A stretch of 64,000 nt of DNA from Mansonella perstans (taxonomy: Eukaryota > Nematoda > Chromadorea > Rhabditida > Onchocercidae). The position numbers and the translations under genes are program-made. This document shows, piece by piece, positions 11,432 to 23,590 of this stretch. The notes under the pieces were generated by a model. The model searched no databases and was not told the origin of the DNA. It worked only from the letters and a program-made list of their open reading frames with translations. The DNA lies in contig JBAMDO010000030.1 in assembly GCA_037074765.1 (NCBI GenBank), positions 1 to 64,000 of the forward strand, in the 5' to 3' direction. Position 1 is the first letter of the stretch. Each line of letters begins with the position of its first letter.

Positions 11432-12584
11432 AATTGTAATGGGCAAGAAAACAGTATTCAGTGAACGATAATATTTTCGAAAATACGATGCAAAATGTCA
11501 ATGCATCATTGAAGGATGACTGATCCCCAACTGATTAGTGCATGTTAATTTTCATAGTTCAATTTTAATTCCACTTAAAATATGAATTTTAAAACTAATG
11601 ATGATCATTGTCAACATGCTTTCATTTCTTATATTATTGCCCAATCAGATTCAAAGTAACAGAAAAAGTGACATATTGTCAATTTTCTAGTTACTTATCA
11701 TTGAGTATCATGTGACTTTTATTTCAAAAAATATTTTGTTGCATCAGTTTTATAATCAGCACTATTTTTGTAGACATTAATCGTCGTACACTATCATTTG
11801 GATTGATTATTGTAAAGTTAAAGAGTGCTGTAGCTTGAACTGTGGGAGTTGCTAAATTTCATTAATCGGGTTTCAGAATACTGGATTTTTTTTTTTTTTT
11901 ATAATGTAAATTTCGATATGGCGAAATAAATTTCTTCATTTTTTTTATTCATAGATTGAAAACAACACTGATCTTTTCCATTTTTCAAGTCTTTCAAAGA
12001 AAATACAAATTATATAGATACGTAATTTTTATCTCTAAATCTTCAACTGAACTTTTTAATCACTTCTGACCTCATTTCGTTCCAGTTATCTTCGTGTGAA
12101 ATTGAAATTTTTGCTCATATCTTGAATCACTTGATATGGTAATTTTTCTTGAAGAGACATTTAAAGATTGAAATCTTATATAATATTGAGGAATAAGAGA
12201 GAGTTAATTGTTATAGAAACATTTTCTTCATGTTTTCAACTCAAATTTTTCGTCATGAAAGAAGATCACCGATAGCTTTTCATCTTGAATTACTGAACTT
12301 CTGGCTTACTACCTCGATATGAAGTGAATATTAATGCAGTTTATATTAAACTCACAAATTGCTTACTTTTTTTTTTAAAAAAAAAAGTTTTCTATAAGGA
12401 AAGATTATTACGAATTACTTACTTATTACTAAAGATTACTATGAATATTCGTAGTAATCTTTCTATTAGGGTTAAAAAAGATTGAATAATAAAGTTCTTT
12501 GACAAAAAATGGAATTGGGAAGAGTATATTTACTTTCTTGTAATCATATTACTATTTTCTACATCTCTCGTTAAATCTTCCAAT

Positions 12585-12850
12585 TATCAAAATCATATGA
12601 AACAAGAATGGAGTAAAATGAACCAAGAAGGAAAAAAGTTAGAGCAGGAGTAGAATTTGAAGAGAAATTGAAACGGAAAAAGTTTTTTTCTTTCATTAAA
12701 ATTAAATCTACGACTAGCAAAAATAATTTGAGTATCCAAATGATCAACAATATTTGTTTCAAAATAATTTTTAAAATATTAGAGGACTTTTTTCCAGAAT
12801 TGAACTGAAAAAAAGAAAAAAGGTTTCAGCTATTTCAAGCTATATTCTTC
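12585..12850. repeat. Dispersed direct repeat, copy 1 of 2
   Basis: It matches 13965-14245 over most of its length. Shared stretches are AGTAAAATGAAC, AGAAGGAAAAAAG, AAATCTACGACTAGCA, AACAATATTTGTTTCAAAAT and CCAGAATTGAACTGAAAAAA. The later copy has an extra block before the last stretch. No terminal inverted repeats or coding capacity are visible. Confidence 0.75.
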
Positions 12851-13964
12851 CCTATTATTCTTTATTTTTAATCGTAATGCCAATACTAACATCCAATTTG
12901 TACATGGAGTGTAAGCGGTAGTGGTAAACAAGTAAATAAGACTGAAATTAAGTCTTCGGATCTTGAACGGATATAGGTTTCATAAATTTGTTAAATGTGA
13001 TTTTAACCATTCCAGAATTCATTTTAATTTAGGAATGCTGTAGAAAGATTGAAAAGTGCCTACAAGGAAAAAAAATCCTTTAAAATTTGCCTGTCGCAAA
13101 ATAAAATCTAAATATAAGTAGTGTCTGTAAAGATGTAATGGGGAAATACGTGGAGTGTAAGCAACTTCAAAGTAAAATAAAGACTAATTAAGTGATTGTA
13201 AGTGATTGAAATGCACTTCTGTGCAATAATTTGATATCTTCATTTAGCAAAGTGAAAAATTTATATGGCGAAATGATGAATATGCAATATTTCGCATCGA
13301 GCAGATATATTAATTACTATCTAAACACAACAATAACTTCAAAAAGTTTAGTTTGATAGTTTTAAAAACAGAAATTAAAAACAGTAAACAATAAATATGT
13401 AATCAAAAGATTCAGTAAGGAGAATAGATGGAGCGGGGAAATGATAGAAAGCAGAAGAGCGGAGGGAGGACCGAGAGTAACATGGATAAAAATACACAAA
13501 AATTCATAAATGTTCATTCAAAATTCATAAAAATTTCATAATGTTCATTCATTCAAAATTCATAAATTGGTAACAATCAAATTATATCAAACTAATGAAT
13601 AATAATTGCCAGAAGAAAGGAAAAGAATGGAAATTGCAATGCGGGGAAAACTATATTAATGATATACCCATTTAAAATAAATGAGGAATTCATTTAAAAA
13701 AAGAAATTTGCTTTTTACCCGTTTAACATCCGAAAAGAAGCAAAAAAGAGGAAAAAAGGAAACGGGAAGAATAAAAACGGGAAAAAAATTTTTTTCCATT
13801 ATTCATTAATGTTTGGAATTTATTTTTTCCATTATTCATTAATGTTTGGAATTTAACGAAAATTCATCATTGCAGCTATTTGTAAACATAATTTGTGAAA
13901 TTTCAAATTTTTATTTGGTTTGCTAAAAGAAATATGACAATTTCTACTTCTTTTTTTGAAACAC

Positions 13965-14245
13965 AAAAAGCAAAAATCATATTATACAAAGATGGACGAA
14001 GTAAAATGAACTAAGAAGGAAAAAAGGGCAAGAGTAGAACTTGGAGAGAAATTGAAACAGAAAAAGTTTTTTTCTTCTATTAAAATTAAATCTACGACTA
14101 GCAGAAATAATTTGAGCATACCAAATGATTAACAATATTTGTTTCAAAATAATTTTTAAAATATCAGACGACTTTTACGAATTTCCTTTTTCCAGAATTG
14201 AACTGAAAAAAAGAAAAAATGTTTCACCTATTTCAAACAATGGAT
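13965..14245. repeat. Dispersed direct repeat, copy 2 of 2
   Basis: This is the partner of 12585-12850, about 1.4 kb downstream in the same orientation. Confidence 0.75.
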
Positions 14246-15384
14246 ATGGTATAATTCTTTCCTTTCAAAAAAAAAATATATATATATATAAATACATATA
14301 GAAGGTTGAATTAATGAAGTAGTCTTTAAAAAAAATTATAAAAAAGTAGAGTTCAGAAAAATATTGATTTGAATGCTTAAAAGTTAAAAAAAGATAGCAG
14401 TGTGACTAATTAAATAAATGTTTTAATTGATAGTGCAAAGAAAAAACCAAATTTTGACAAACAAATCAGCGATGCTCAAATTCGAAAGAACTGATTCAAA
14501 ATGAAAAACATTTTGTTAAATCAAAAAAATTACTTAAATTCAATTATAGCAATAATGCTTTTCAACTATTATAATTATAAATAAATGGATGGATGAATGA
14601 TTTTTTCACGATAATTGTTGTTTACGATGAAATGATATAAAGGAAGTCAACAGTTTTGCGCATATGTCAAATGATAACAACTTCAAGAAGTTTAGCTATT
14701 AGAAACAAAAGTTCAAATATTATAAAACATAATATATATTGTAGAACGAAAATGCTTCATTGAAATCTGTTTGAAAAAAAGCAAACAACAAAAGACGATG
14801 AATATAGCGTAGTAGTTAATACTAATTAAGTTAATGCTAATAATCATATGGAATATCGACTGAAAGAATGGGATCTTCCAAAGGAGCATCTGAATTATGA
14901 TACCACATCAAACACAGTTAAGGGTAAAATAATAAAATACATAGAAACAATAAACAAAAAATTTTAAAAAACCTCCAGAAAAATGACGGAGACTATTACA
15001 GCTCCAAGAAGCTCATCATCATCTTATATATATGCAAAGATCGCAGTAACATTTTTTGAAACTTGCTTAAAAATTGCCCAAATTTGGTAAATTTTTCATA
15101 AGGTTACATGACGAATTGCAATTCGCTCAGAAATAATCTGAGAAAAATTCACATTCGTTAAGCTAAATGAAAAATTCATCAAGAAAGAAGAAAAGAAAAC
15201 TTCTACCAAATCATGATAGTTGACAGTAATAAAGGTAAGCCAAGTTAGAATAGGTCCAACAGGTTATCGTAAATTTAAAGAGGTGAATTTTATCAAAGTA
15301 TAATTGGTAATAATACTTAGGTGTAATTCTTCTAAAGTACAATTGAATTTTGTAACCTTTATGCTTGTATTATGGTTTATTTTA

Positions 15385-15703
15385 AAATATAACTGTTTCA
15401 GAGACCATCATTTATCGCATCTATTATCAGTTTTCAGCTTTGTTTTTAGAACATAACTATTTCAGAGACCATCATTTATCACATCTATTATCAGTTTTCA
15501 GCTTTGTTTTTAGAACATAACTATTTCAGAGACCATCATTTATCACATCTATTATCAGTTTTCAGCTTTGTTTTTAGAACATAACTATTTCAGAGACCAT
15601 CATTTATCACATCTATTATCAGTTTTCAGCTTTGTTTTTAGAACATAACTATTTCAGAGACCATCATTTATCACATCTATTATCAGTTTTCAGCTTTGAA
15701 ACC
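15385..15703. repeat. 64-bp tandem repeat, about 5 copies
   Basis: The unit begins AGAACATAACTATTTCAGAG and contains ACCATCATTTATCACATC and TTATCAGTTTTCAGCTTTG. The period is exactly 64 bp (15448, 15512, ...). Copies are nearly identical except the first, so expansion was recent. Confidence 0.9.
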
Positions 15704-15796
15704 TATGGAAAAACAAAACAAGTCAGGTAAAGAACAAAAAGTTAAGAGGAGATAATTGTACGACGTAGCGAAAATATAAACTTACAGGAAAATACA

Positions 15797-15863
15797 CATA
15801 CATGCATACATACACACATACACACATACATACATACATACATACATACATACATACATACAC
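15797..15863. repeat. (ATAC)n microsatellite
   Basis: This is a run of CATACATACATA units, interrupted at the left end by ACACAT variants. Confidence 0.9.
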
Positions 15864-16540
15864 ATATATAATAGACAGGCACAAAAACGCATAAATACAA
15901 ATTTGAGATGTTTATTGAGAAAAGAAAAAAAATACAATGTTTGTGATGAGGAAATGGAAAAGTATAATGATTGAAGATAAAGTTCAATTTCTATTTCTAT
16001 GTATAATTAATTATTTAACATACATTTGAAATTATGTGATACGAGATTTTACATACTATACTGATGAAATTGCTTCAAATTTTTTCGATTGCCATGAATC
16101 AGATCAGTGAGATAATATCTGAACTTTGAAGTGAATCAAAATAAAAAACAAAATCAACTAATTGAATTAAACAACAAAATGTTGAATGTTATTGTATCAC
16201 ATAATGTATGTAACGTACACGTATGATATATGAGATACAAATATGAAAATAAAAAATTTCATACAAAACATCAATTCAAAATAGATAAATGAATAACAGT
16301 GAATAATGTATGATACAAAATCATACGTACTTACGTTACGTGCGCACTACAATCATCTAATAACTATCTTTTTCTTCCTATCCCACTTGTAATTTTTTTT
16401 TAAACTACTATTACTACTGGACCACTTAACGATGGCTCTCGACGATCCAGACCTGCTTGAAAAGTTTTAATCATGGGAATCTGAAAATTCAAAAAAAACA
16501 GTTTCAATTTGTGAAAGCTTTTATTAAAAAATTAATAGTA

Positions 16541-16612
16541 CTAGTAGTAGTAATAATAGTAGTAGTAGTAGTGGTAGTAGTAGTAGTAGTAGCAGTAGTA
16601 GTAGTAGTAATA
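16541..16612. repeat. (GTA)n trinucleotide microsatellite
   Basis: This is a run of GTAGTAGTA with occasional AAT, GTG and GCA variants. The poly-valine frame across it is an artefact of the repeat. Confidence 0.9.
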
Positions 16613-18223
16613 AACACTTCCAGAAATAATGCCATCAAAAACAAAGACAAAATATACTATTATGAGATAGAAAAGTTGAAAAAAAGGAAGCATGACTAAT
16701 AAATTTGATTGAAAAAAGAAATTCGTCCTTACTTTCTAAAAAATGAAGTTAAAAACAATAACATTGAAAGGATAAAAGCGACTGATCATAAAAAGAAAAA
16801 ATCAATAAAAAAAAGTTAAAAGAAAAAAGCGAAAAATTAGAATAGTCCAAAAATTACTAATGAAAAAAACTTTTTTGCTTGTATTTAAAAACGGAAATAC
16901 AAAAATATTAAAGAAGTAAAACCAAAATAAACAGATATGATGGGGAATTAAAAATTCGAAAATTACATTAATGATGTTTAGTTCCATTTTGCATTAAAAT
17001 GACTTAAATTTAACTTTAATATTTCAATTCCAGAATCTGATCACTTGCATAAAAGTAAAAATTTCGATTGAATAAAAATTTTAAAGAGTACCAATAAGGA
17101 TTAATTAGTGCTCATTTTTGAACAATAAAATATAGTGAAGCGCCAAAGATAAAACAAAAATTTCAATTACTTTCTGATAGAAACGATAAAAAGTAAATCT
17201 TTGATAAAAAAATATAAAATTTAACAATGTAATATATGAATTTGGACATAATATTACAAATAAACACACTAAATGTCGAATGATTATGAATTTTGAAATA
17301 TATTTGGAGCAAGAATGGAAAAAATAATAGCTGTCAACTTCCCTATTGTAATTTCAAATTTTAAATATTCGTCCTTTCTTTTTTTTCGAATACTTTCTTC
17401 TTTTCGAATAAAAATTTTAAAAATTCGTCTTTTTTATTCGTCTTTTTCGTCTTTTTTTTTCGAATAAACAAAACAATCATTTCAAACATTACTTTATCAA
17501 ACTCTAGCCCTAAAATTATACGCAATAATGCGCAATATAAATTTAAAAGTAGAAATATATGAAGCGTCAATGTATATTCGTATTTGCTTTATGCTCACAT
17601 GCATGCATGCAAAATATTAATTAATTAACTAACTATCTAACTCATTACTGATAATTTGTTTAAAAAAAGAGGATAATGTTGTGTTGCTATTATAAAGAAA
17701 AAAAAAAAAACAAGATGAAAATTTCCCAAAAGAAAAAAAGACGGGAAGAAAACTAAAGTTGAAGAGGAGAAAGAATTAAAGAAGAGGAAGGCTAATTAAT
17801 GTTAATTAAAGTGCCAATAAAAAAATAAAAAATAATAATGAAGCGAAACAATAAAAGAATCTGGTGTCACATTCGTTACTTTGAATGTAATAATGGTGGT
17901 AATAATAATAATGATAATGATAATGATGTTGATCATGATAATAATGATAAGAAATGATGAGACAAATAATGCAAGTAGCAACCAGCCATAGCACGGTGCA
18001 ATATATATACAACAAACGGTGTATTTTGATAATAAACATAAAAGTTGAATAGTTTTAGTTTTTTTTTAAAAAAAAATTCAAAATCGAAGCTCGAATTTTT
18101 ATTTTTCGAAGCAATAGCATTCGTCCTTCGTTTTCGAGGGAGAAAGGAATAGGGCAAACAATAATACAAAGTTTTTGTTTTAAAATTCAAATTTGATGTT
18201 CAATATAATTTGAGATGCATTGC

Positions 18224-18259
18224 GGTGTGTGTGTGTGTGTGTATGTCTGTGTGTGTCTA

Positions 18260-18350
<91 letters not shown>
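18224..18350. repeat. (GT)n microsatellite
   Basis: This dinucleotide run is about 127 bp with a few early interruptions (TATGTC, CTATGTA). A short (GA)n run follows at 18361-18373. Confidence 0.95.
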
Positions 18351-18354
<4 letters not shown>

Positions 18355-18958
18355 GTATAAGAGAGAGAGAGAGCGAGAAAAATATTTCGGTAATGAAAAA
18401 TTAATTATTATCATACAAATTATTATCCAAGTCTTATTAATTAAGATTAATTGTTGCAGATAACTCATTCGTGGAAGATGATTTGAAATGATCTTCATCG
18501 ATTCTAGTGAAATGATTTTTGTCAAATGAATGAGAAAATATGCGACAAGCAGAATTACATAATAGAACTAATTGTGTATGTATGTGTGTGCGCGTATCTG
18601 TGTGTACGTTGTGTCTATGTCATATTTACAATGATTATCACTTAATGTTTTATCTATCCAAGTAAGTATTCTTATCACAACTATCATGTGCGATGATTAG
18701 TGATAATGGCCCATTATTCCATACTGCTATAAATAATACTACTAAAGTATAAGTATCAGTTATAATACTATTCCATAGTGCAATACTTATTGCAATCTTT
18801 TGCGACATTTATTGCGATTTTTTGCGATATCTATTGCGACCTTGCGACCTTTTGTTATGTTACAAAAAAATTTTCGACCACAGCGATAGAAATAATTTCT
18901 GATTGGCTTTGCTAATTTATTGCAAATATATTCATTCACACTTCCATTCAATTAAAGG

Positions 18959-18972
18959 GTTACCAAGGATAC
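18959..18972 (+). promoter_or_regulatory. X-box-like motif upstream of TMEM138 (one mismatch)
   Basis: GTTACCAAGGATAC fits the RFX/DAF-19 X-box consensus RYYNYYWWRRNRAC at every position except position 12 (T instead of a purine). It lies about 390 bp upstream of the TMEM138 ATG. Function is inferred from the motif and the ciliary role of TMEM138. Confidence 0.35.
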
Positions 18973-19349
18973 GAAGCATCAAACAATTCAATCCGTCTTC
19001 TCTCCCGACCAGGCGATCACAGATCACTTTTCTAAGTGAAAATATTTCAAGTGAATTTAGATAGGTAGCTAATCTTAAAAATAATTTATGAGTTGATTTT
19101 CGTGGTAGGGAAGTTTTTTTTTTTCTTACATAGATTGGCGCTTTCACAAATTTCAGAATTGCTTCAAATTTTCTTTATCCAAAAAAAGTAATTATTTCTT
19201 GGCCTTTTTACTTAAATCAAATGAAATATTCTCGACTATTTCGAGCGAGTAAAATCTTTATTTGCTATAATCTCGATGTCTTTTTATGAATGAATGCTGG
19301 CAAATACTAATTAACGGCGTCATAATTTCAATTGGACGATTCTGTAATA

Positions 19350-21260
19350 ATGGCTAATAAATATTGTGTTTTATTATTGGTGCAAATTAGTTTGATCGTA
19401 TTGGATTTTGCATTTAATATTCTCAATGTATTTATTACAGTGGATCGTACCGTACAACTGATGCTATATTTGTAAGATTCTCCTTGATTACTTCTATTAT
19501 AACATTAATTTAATGAAAATCATTAATTCTACATTTATTAGCATCAAACAATGTAAAAACGAATTATACTACGGTTACAAAATTTGTAAATTTCGAGGAA
19601 AGAAAGAAAGAAAGAGAGAAAGGAAGAAAGGGAAAGAGAGATGAACCAAAATGAAAAATTATATTAATTAGTCTTACAGGTAGAATTTTCGGACATTTAA
19701 GTTGATCATATTCCGTATGTTTATTTATTGACTTATACAAATAAATTTCTGGCTTTTCAATTGAATGCTTTGATTTATGAATATCAGAAATAAAAAACTT
19801 CATATTTGGAAACTCATAAAACTCATATTTGGCATACATCAATGAATTAATTCATTACCTGTCTTGCACTCCTTCTATTATTTAATGAAAAGTGCTGGCA
19901 GTGTTTAACAATAATAACAATAATTTATTAATGAATTGATTGATTGGGTCTCTCGTGTTTTTTTTTTAAAATAAATATAGCATTGCAGATTGCAAGATAC
20001 CCTAATCATATTCAGTATTATTGTTATTCTGATAGCTTTCACTTCAACATTTGTGTTCCAAGCAGGCCTTATTACTTTACTGCTCAGCCAATTTGCATCA
20101 ACAATTATTTTATCCCTAGTATATCTTGCATTATCCATAATTCTTCATTTTTATGATATGGTAAATTTGACAGCTTTTTTTCTCTCGTTCATTGCAATTT
20201 CAATAAAATTGTACTATGCAATAATTTCGGATAATTCAATTTAAAATTGAACAAGAGTATATAACAAAAGAGCCGATTGCAGATGATTGATCATGAGATA
20301 TCACAATTAATTGGATAGATGATACCAGCAAAGCAGGCATGTAAATGATCAAAAAAACATGAAGGAATTTCCTTAACTTTGGATTCATTAGTATAAAATT
20401 AATTAAATTCGAGTCAAATTATTCTCTGCTTGTTTTTCGTATAGCAAAAAAATTTTTCATTCGGAAAATGAATTAAGAGTAAGAGAATAAATCTTAATTC
20501 ATTTTTCATTCTTATCCACGCATAAATTTTTCATAATTTACGTCTTCCATCAATTAGATATTCCGTCAACTTAAAATTGGAATAATGCATTTGAATTTAG
20601 AACAAAATTTATTTCCCGAAAAAGTAAAAATTGCAAATAAAAATTACGTTGATTGTAACGTACGTTGATTATAACCACATTTCTTGCAGCGTCAACGTTG
20701 GTTTCATGCTGACCAAAGTAAGTGGCCAACAAATATTTTTATATTATATATTTTGCAGCGAACCGGCAAGTTTACAATTTAACTTTTCATTTACTTAATT
20801 TGTCATTTATTTTTCGTCATAGCAATAAGAAATAAAATAGGAGGAAGGATTAACGAGGAACAGAGGTTGTTTATCACTCTGATAAATGATGGAGCTACAG
20901 TAAATGACAAAATGATTGATAGCTTTCCGAAAGAAAAAAAAAAGTTACAGTAGGATATCCACTCATCGAAAAAGTAATTTAAATCAAAAGGGAAGAGAGA
21001 GAGAGAAAATGAATGGTATGTAAATGTTGAAAATTCATCAAATCTCAGTGAAATGAAAATTATTTTTCTTTTGAATTTTGCTTTAAAAATTGGAAACTAT
21101 TTTTAGTACCAAAAAGGGTAATTTAATTAATATCTGCCCTTTCATTTTAGCAGCAATACTACATTATTTTACAAATAAACGAACCATATTGTTGCTATCA
21201 AATCCGAAATATCATCACGATTCAGAATGGATCCGTGAACAAATACGTCGGAAAAACTAG
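19350..21260 (+). CDS. TMEM138: Transmembrane protein 138 homologue
   Basis: Exons 19350-19471, 19989-20160, 20690-20765 and 21151-21260 join in phase to 159 aa, close to the 162 aa I recall for vertebrate TMEM138. Several hydrophobic segments are visible. The diagnostic core is TFVFQAGLITLL followed by STIILSLVYLALSI; the C-terminal part has QRTAAILHYFTNKRT and DSEWIREQIRR, aligning with the vertebrate QRLAAVLY...YKRT and DSLWLRKEF parts as recalled. TMEM138 is a small multi-pass membrane protein linked to the primary cilium and its transition zone; in nematodes cilia occur only on sensory neurons. Intron 3 uses a GC donor (ACCG|GCAAGT at 20766), required both by phase and by the alignment. 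The start is the first in-frame ATG of the open first exon. Confidence 0.92.
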
Positions 21261-23590
21261 CACTGTTGAATTACGTAAATATAAATAATGGATTTATATT
21301 ATTCAAATAATATAGTGAACTGTGATGTTCTTATTCCTGATCTTTAAGCAGCAAAACTTTATACACGCTAAGTTTAGCAGTTGATTTGAGACAGTCTGAA
21401 ATTGTTTTCATACACATGTTCATTAGTAAATTGATTTATGATGATATTCGATACAATAATTAATGTAAGTTCAAATCTATAATTACAAAATTATTCTTGA
21501 TAATGGATTGCTGAAAATAAACTTCTCTTGCTAATTAATTAGTCCGTTTTTTATGCTATCACAAAAAACTATTTCGCATCCCAAGTAAATATTCCAGGAT
21601 TCGAAGATAACGAATTGCTCCGCGTAATATCTCTTGCTTGCTCATTTTTTTATTGATCGGATAGCTTGGAATTATTTGTCGAAGCTAAAACAAATTCTGT
21701 TAATTTTGCAAAATGGCAAATAATAAAAATACATAATAAAATGTAATTTTTCATGAGAATGAAGTTATTTTATAATTCACAAAAAATTTTAAAAAGATTT
21801 GATGCTAAAAACGACGATTTAATAGTTAATAGCGACAATTAAAGACATCTCTTGGCAATGTAATATGAATTGTTACACACTGTGTTTTAGCATATTTAAA
21901 TTTTTGAAATTGTCGTCAGCAAGAATGGAATTGAAAGTACTACTTGTAGAAATGCATTATTTATTTGAAGTTGACGATCTCGTTCTGTCTTATTCTGACA
22001 CATTATCTGGAAAAAATTTCGCACATTAAGTTATATGAGAATTCCATAAGAACTTATATCAAATCGGTGGAAAAAATTTATAACAGCGGAAATATTTTAA
22101 TTTTAGCGTCCAATGCAAATGCAGAAAAAAACTTATTTGCTATGATATATTATATTTCCAAAATATATCACATCTCCAAATCATTAAGATAGTTTGCAGC
22201 AATTCCTGAATTCCAAGCTGTGAATAGCAAATGAAATATAGTTTTGAGAATGAAATTAAATCAGTAGTGTCTTAAGCAATTGAAAATTGCATTAAGCAAC
22301 GAACATTAATTGATGAGATTCAAATAGCTGCTGACATTTGATGCTTCATTAAGATTAAGTGATGCATGAAGACCATTAACCAACAACCCGCATACTTAAA
22401 GTTTATAATTCATTCAAAAGAATTCACTGAAAAGATGATTTCGCTGTTTACAGCTTTTTTCGCTCTTTTTATCCATCCCAATTTCGAGAGAGGAATGTCA
22501 AAAAAAGTTAAATAACGTATGGTAGTTTTAAAAGGATTGATTAATCGAAATGATGAACAATATAGCAGGTAAACATTCTTTGACCCACAGGTAAATAAAG
22601 TAGGAAAATGCTGAAGCTCATAACAAGATTTACACGAAGCAGATTTGGAAATGACCAGAAAAGAATGAGCTTAGAAGAATGTAAACGAAGAGAATATCGA
22701 AGATTGATACAGTTCAGTTCGAATTTTCACAGCATCTGGACAGTTCAACGGAAACGTGGTCAACGTGATCAACGTAGCGGCAACAACAGCAGCGTAGCGA
22801 AATGCGAACGACAGTTACAAATGGGAAAGTACGACAACGAGGGGAGCGGGAGGAGAGGTGGAAATTTAGAGGATTATTGGTATCTTTTAAAATGTTCTTA
22901 TTGTTCATTTCGTCCATATTACTATATCAAGCCCGATACTGCACAATACTGAATATGAACAGTAAAGGTCAGTGGTACTGCCGATGAAAAGCTGTAGTAA
23001 CATAAGTAATATGATAGCGGTGAAAATATGAGATCTGTTACATTAAATTACTGAAAATACACTTATCTTCATTTCCTAAAGTAATCTATGAAAATTCCAC
23101 GGCTGATGAAAGGTAAAGCTTATAATACTTTCAGAGGGAAAATCACAATCCCTTCAGGCCATATATCTCAGCCGGGATATTCCAATTCATCTCAAGAATT
23201 GAAAATTCCAGTAATTTTACAATAAATTCGCGAGTAAAATTTACCCCGATTTTAGTGATCTAGCTAGAGTTTTGAAAGTGAGGTTAGAAGAATACAGAAA
23301 CACATTCTTCCATTTATGCACACATATCTTCAAATATGATTAAAACAAACTGCAGCTTCCAAACAAATCAATTCATAAAATACAAACAAAGAAAACAAAT
23401 GTACCGTAAAAATAATGGGAAAAAATAAATAATCCAATTTCGAAAATAACAGTAGAAAGCTAAGTACCGAAACACAAAGATTGTTAATTTCCAAACGATT
23501 ATGTAATCTTAAAAATCCTAGAAAATCTGACTCTTAGATAAAAATTTAAAAATAATCTATGACACTCAATCAGTGCATTTGTCACTTATG
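21261..23590. other. Intergenic between TMEM138 and RPB5
   Basis: This is mostly AT-rich with no clear exon. A less AT-rich island at about 22730-22870 lies inside a 114-aa open frame, listed separately. Confidence 0.5.
22608..22952 (+). CDS. Hypothetical ORF in a GC-richer island
   Basis: An ATG-to-stop frame of 114 aa is rich in Arg, Ser and Gln, with short CGTGGTCAACGTGATCAACG-type repeats near 22755-22790. The island stands out from its surroundings in base composition, which in this window usually marks coding DNA. However, other frames and the opposite strand are also partly open. I recognise no domain. Confidence 0.15.
   Translation: MLKLITRFTRSRFGNDQKRMSLEECKRREYRRLIQFSSNFHSIWTVQRKRGQRDQRSGNNSSVAKCERQLQMGKYDNEGSGRRGGNLEDYWYLLKCSYCSFRPYYYIKPDTAQY

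Larger units (their letters stand above)
11432..19349. other. Long repeat-rich intergenic region
   Basis: I see no convincing exon on either strand. It contains a diverged 250-bp duplication (12585-12850 and 13965-14245), a 64-bp x5 array (15385-15703) and microsatellites (ATAC)n, (GTA)n, (AAT/GAT)n and (GT)n. The longer open frames here run through these simple repeats. Confidence 0.6.

Noticed and set aside
18187..18525. 112-codon Thr-His open frame
   Set aside because: It is the translation of the (GT)n microsatellite.
22714..22917. Minus-strand Cys-rich frame in the GC-richer island
   Set aside because: It is the complement of an Arg/Gln-rich plus-strand frame; neither strand has independent support.
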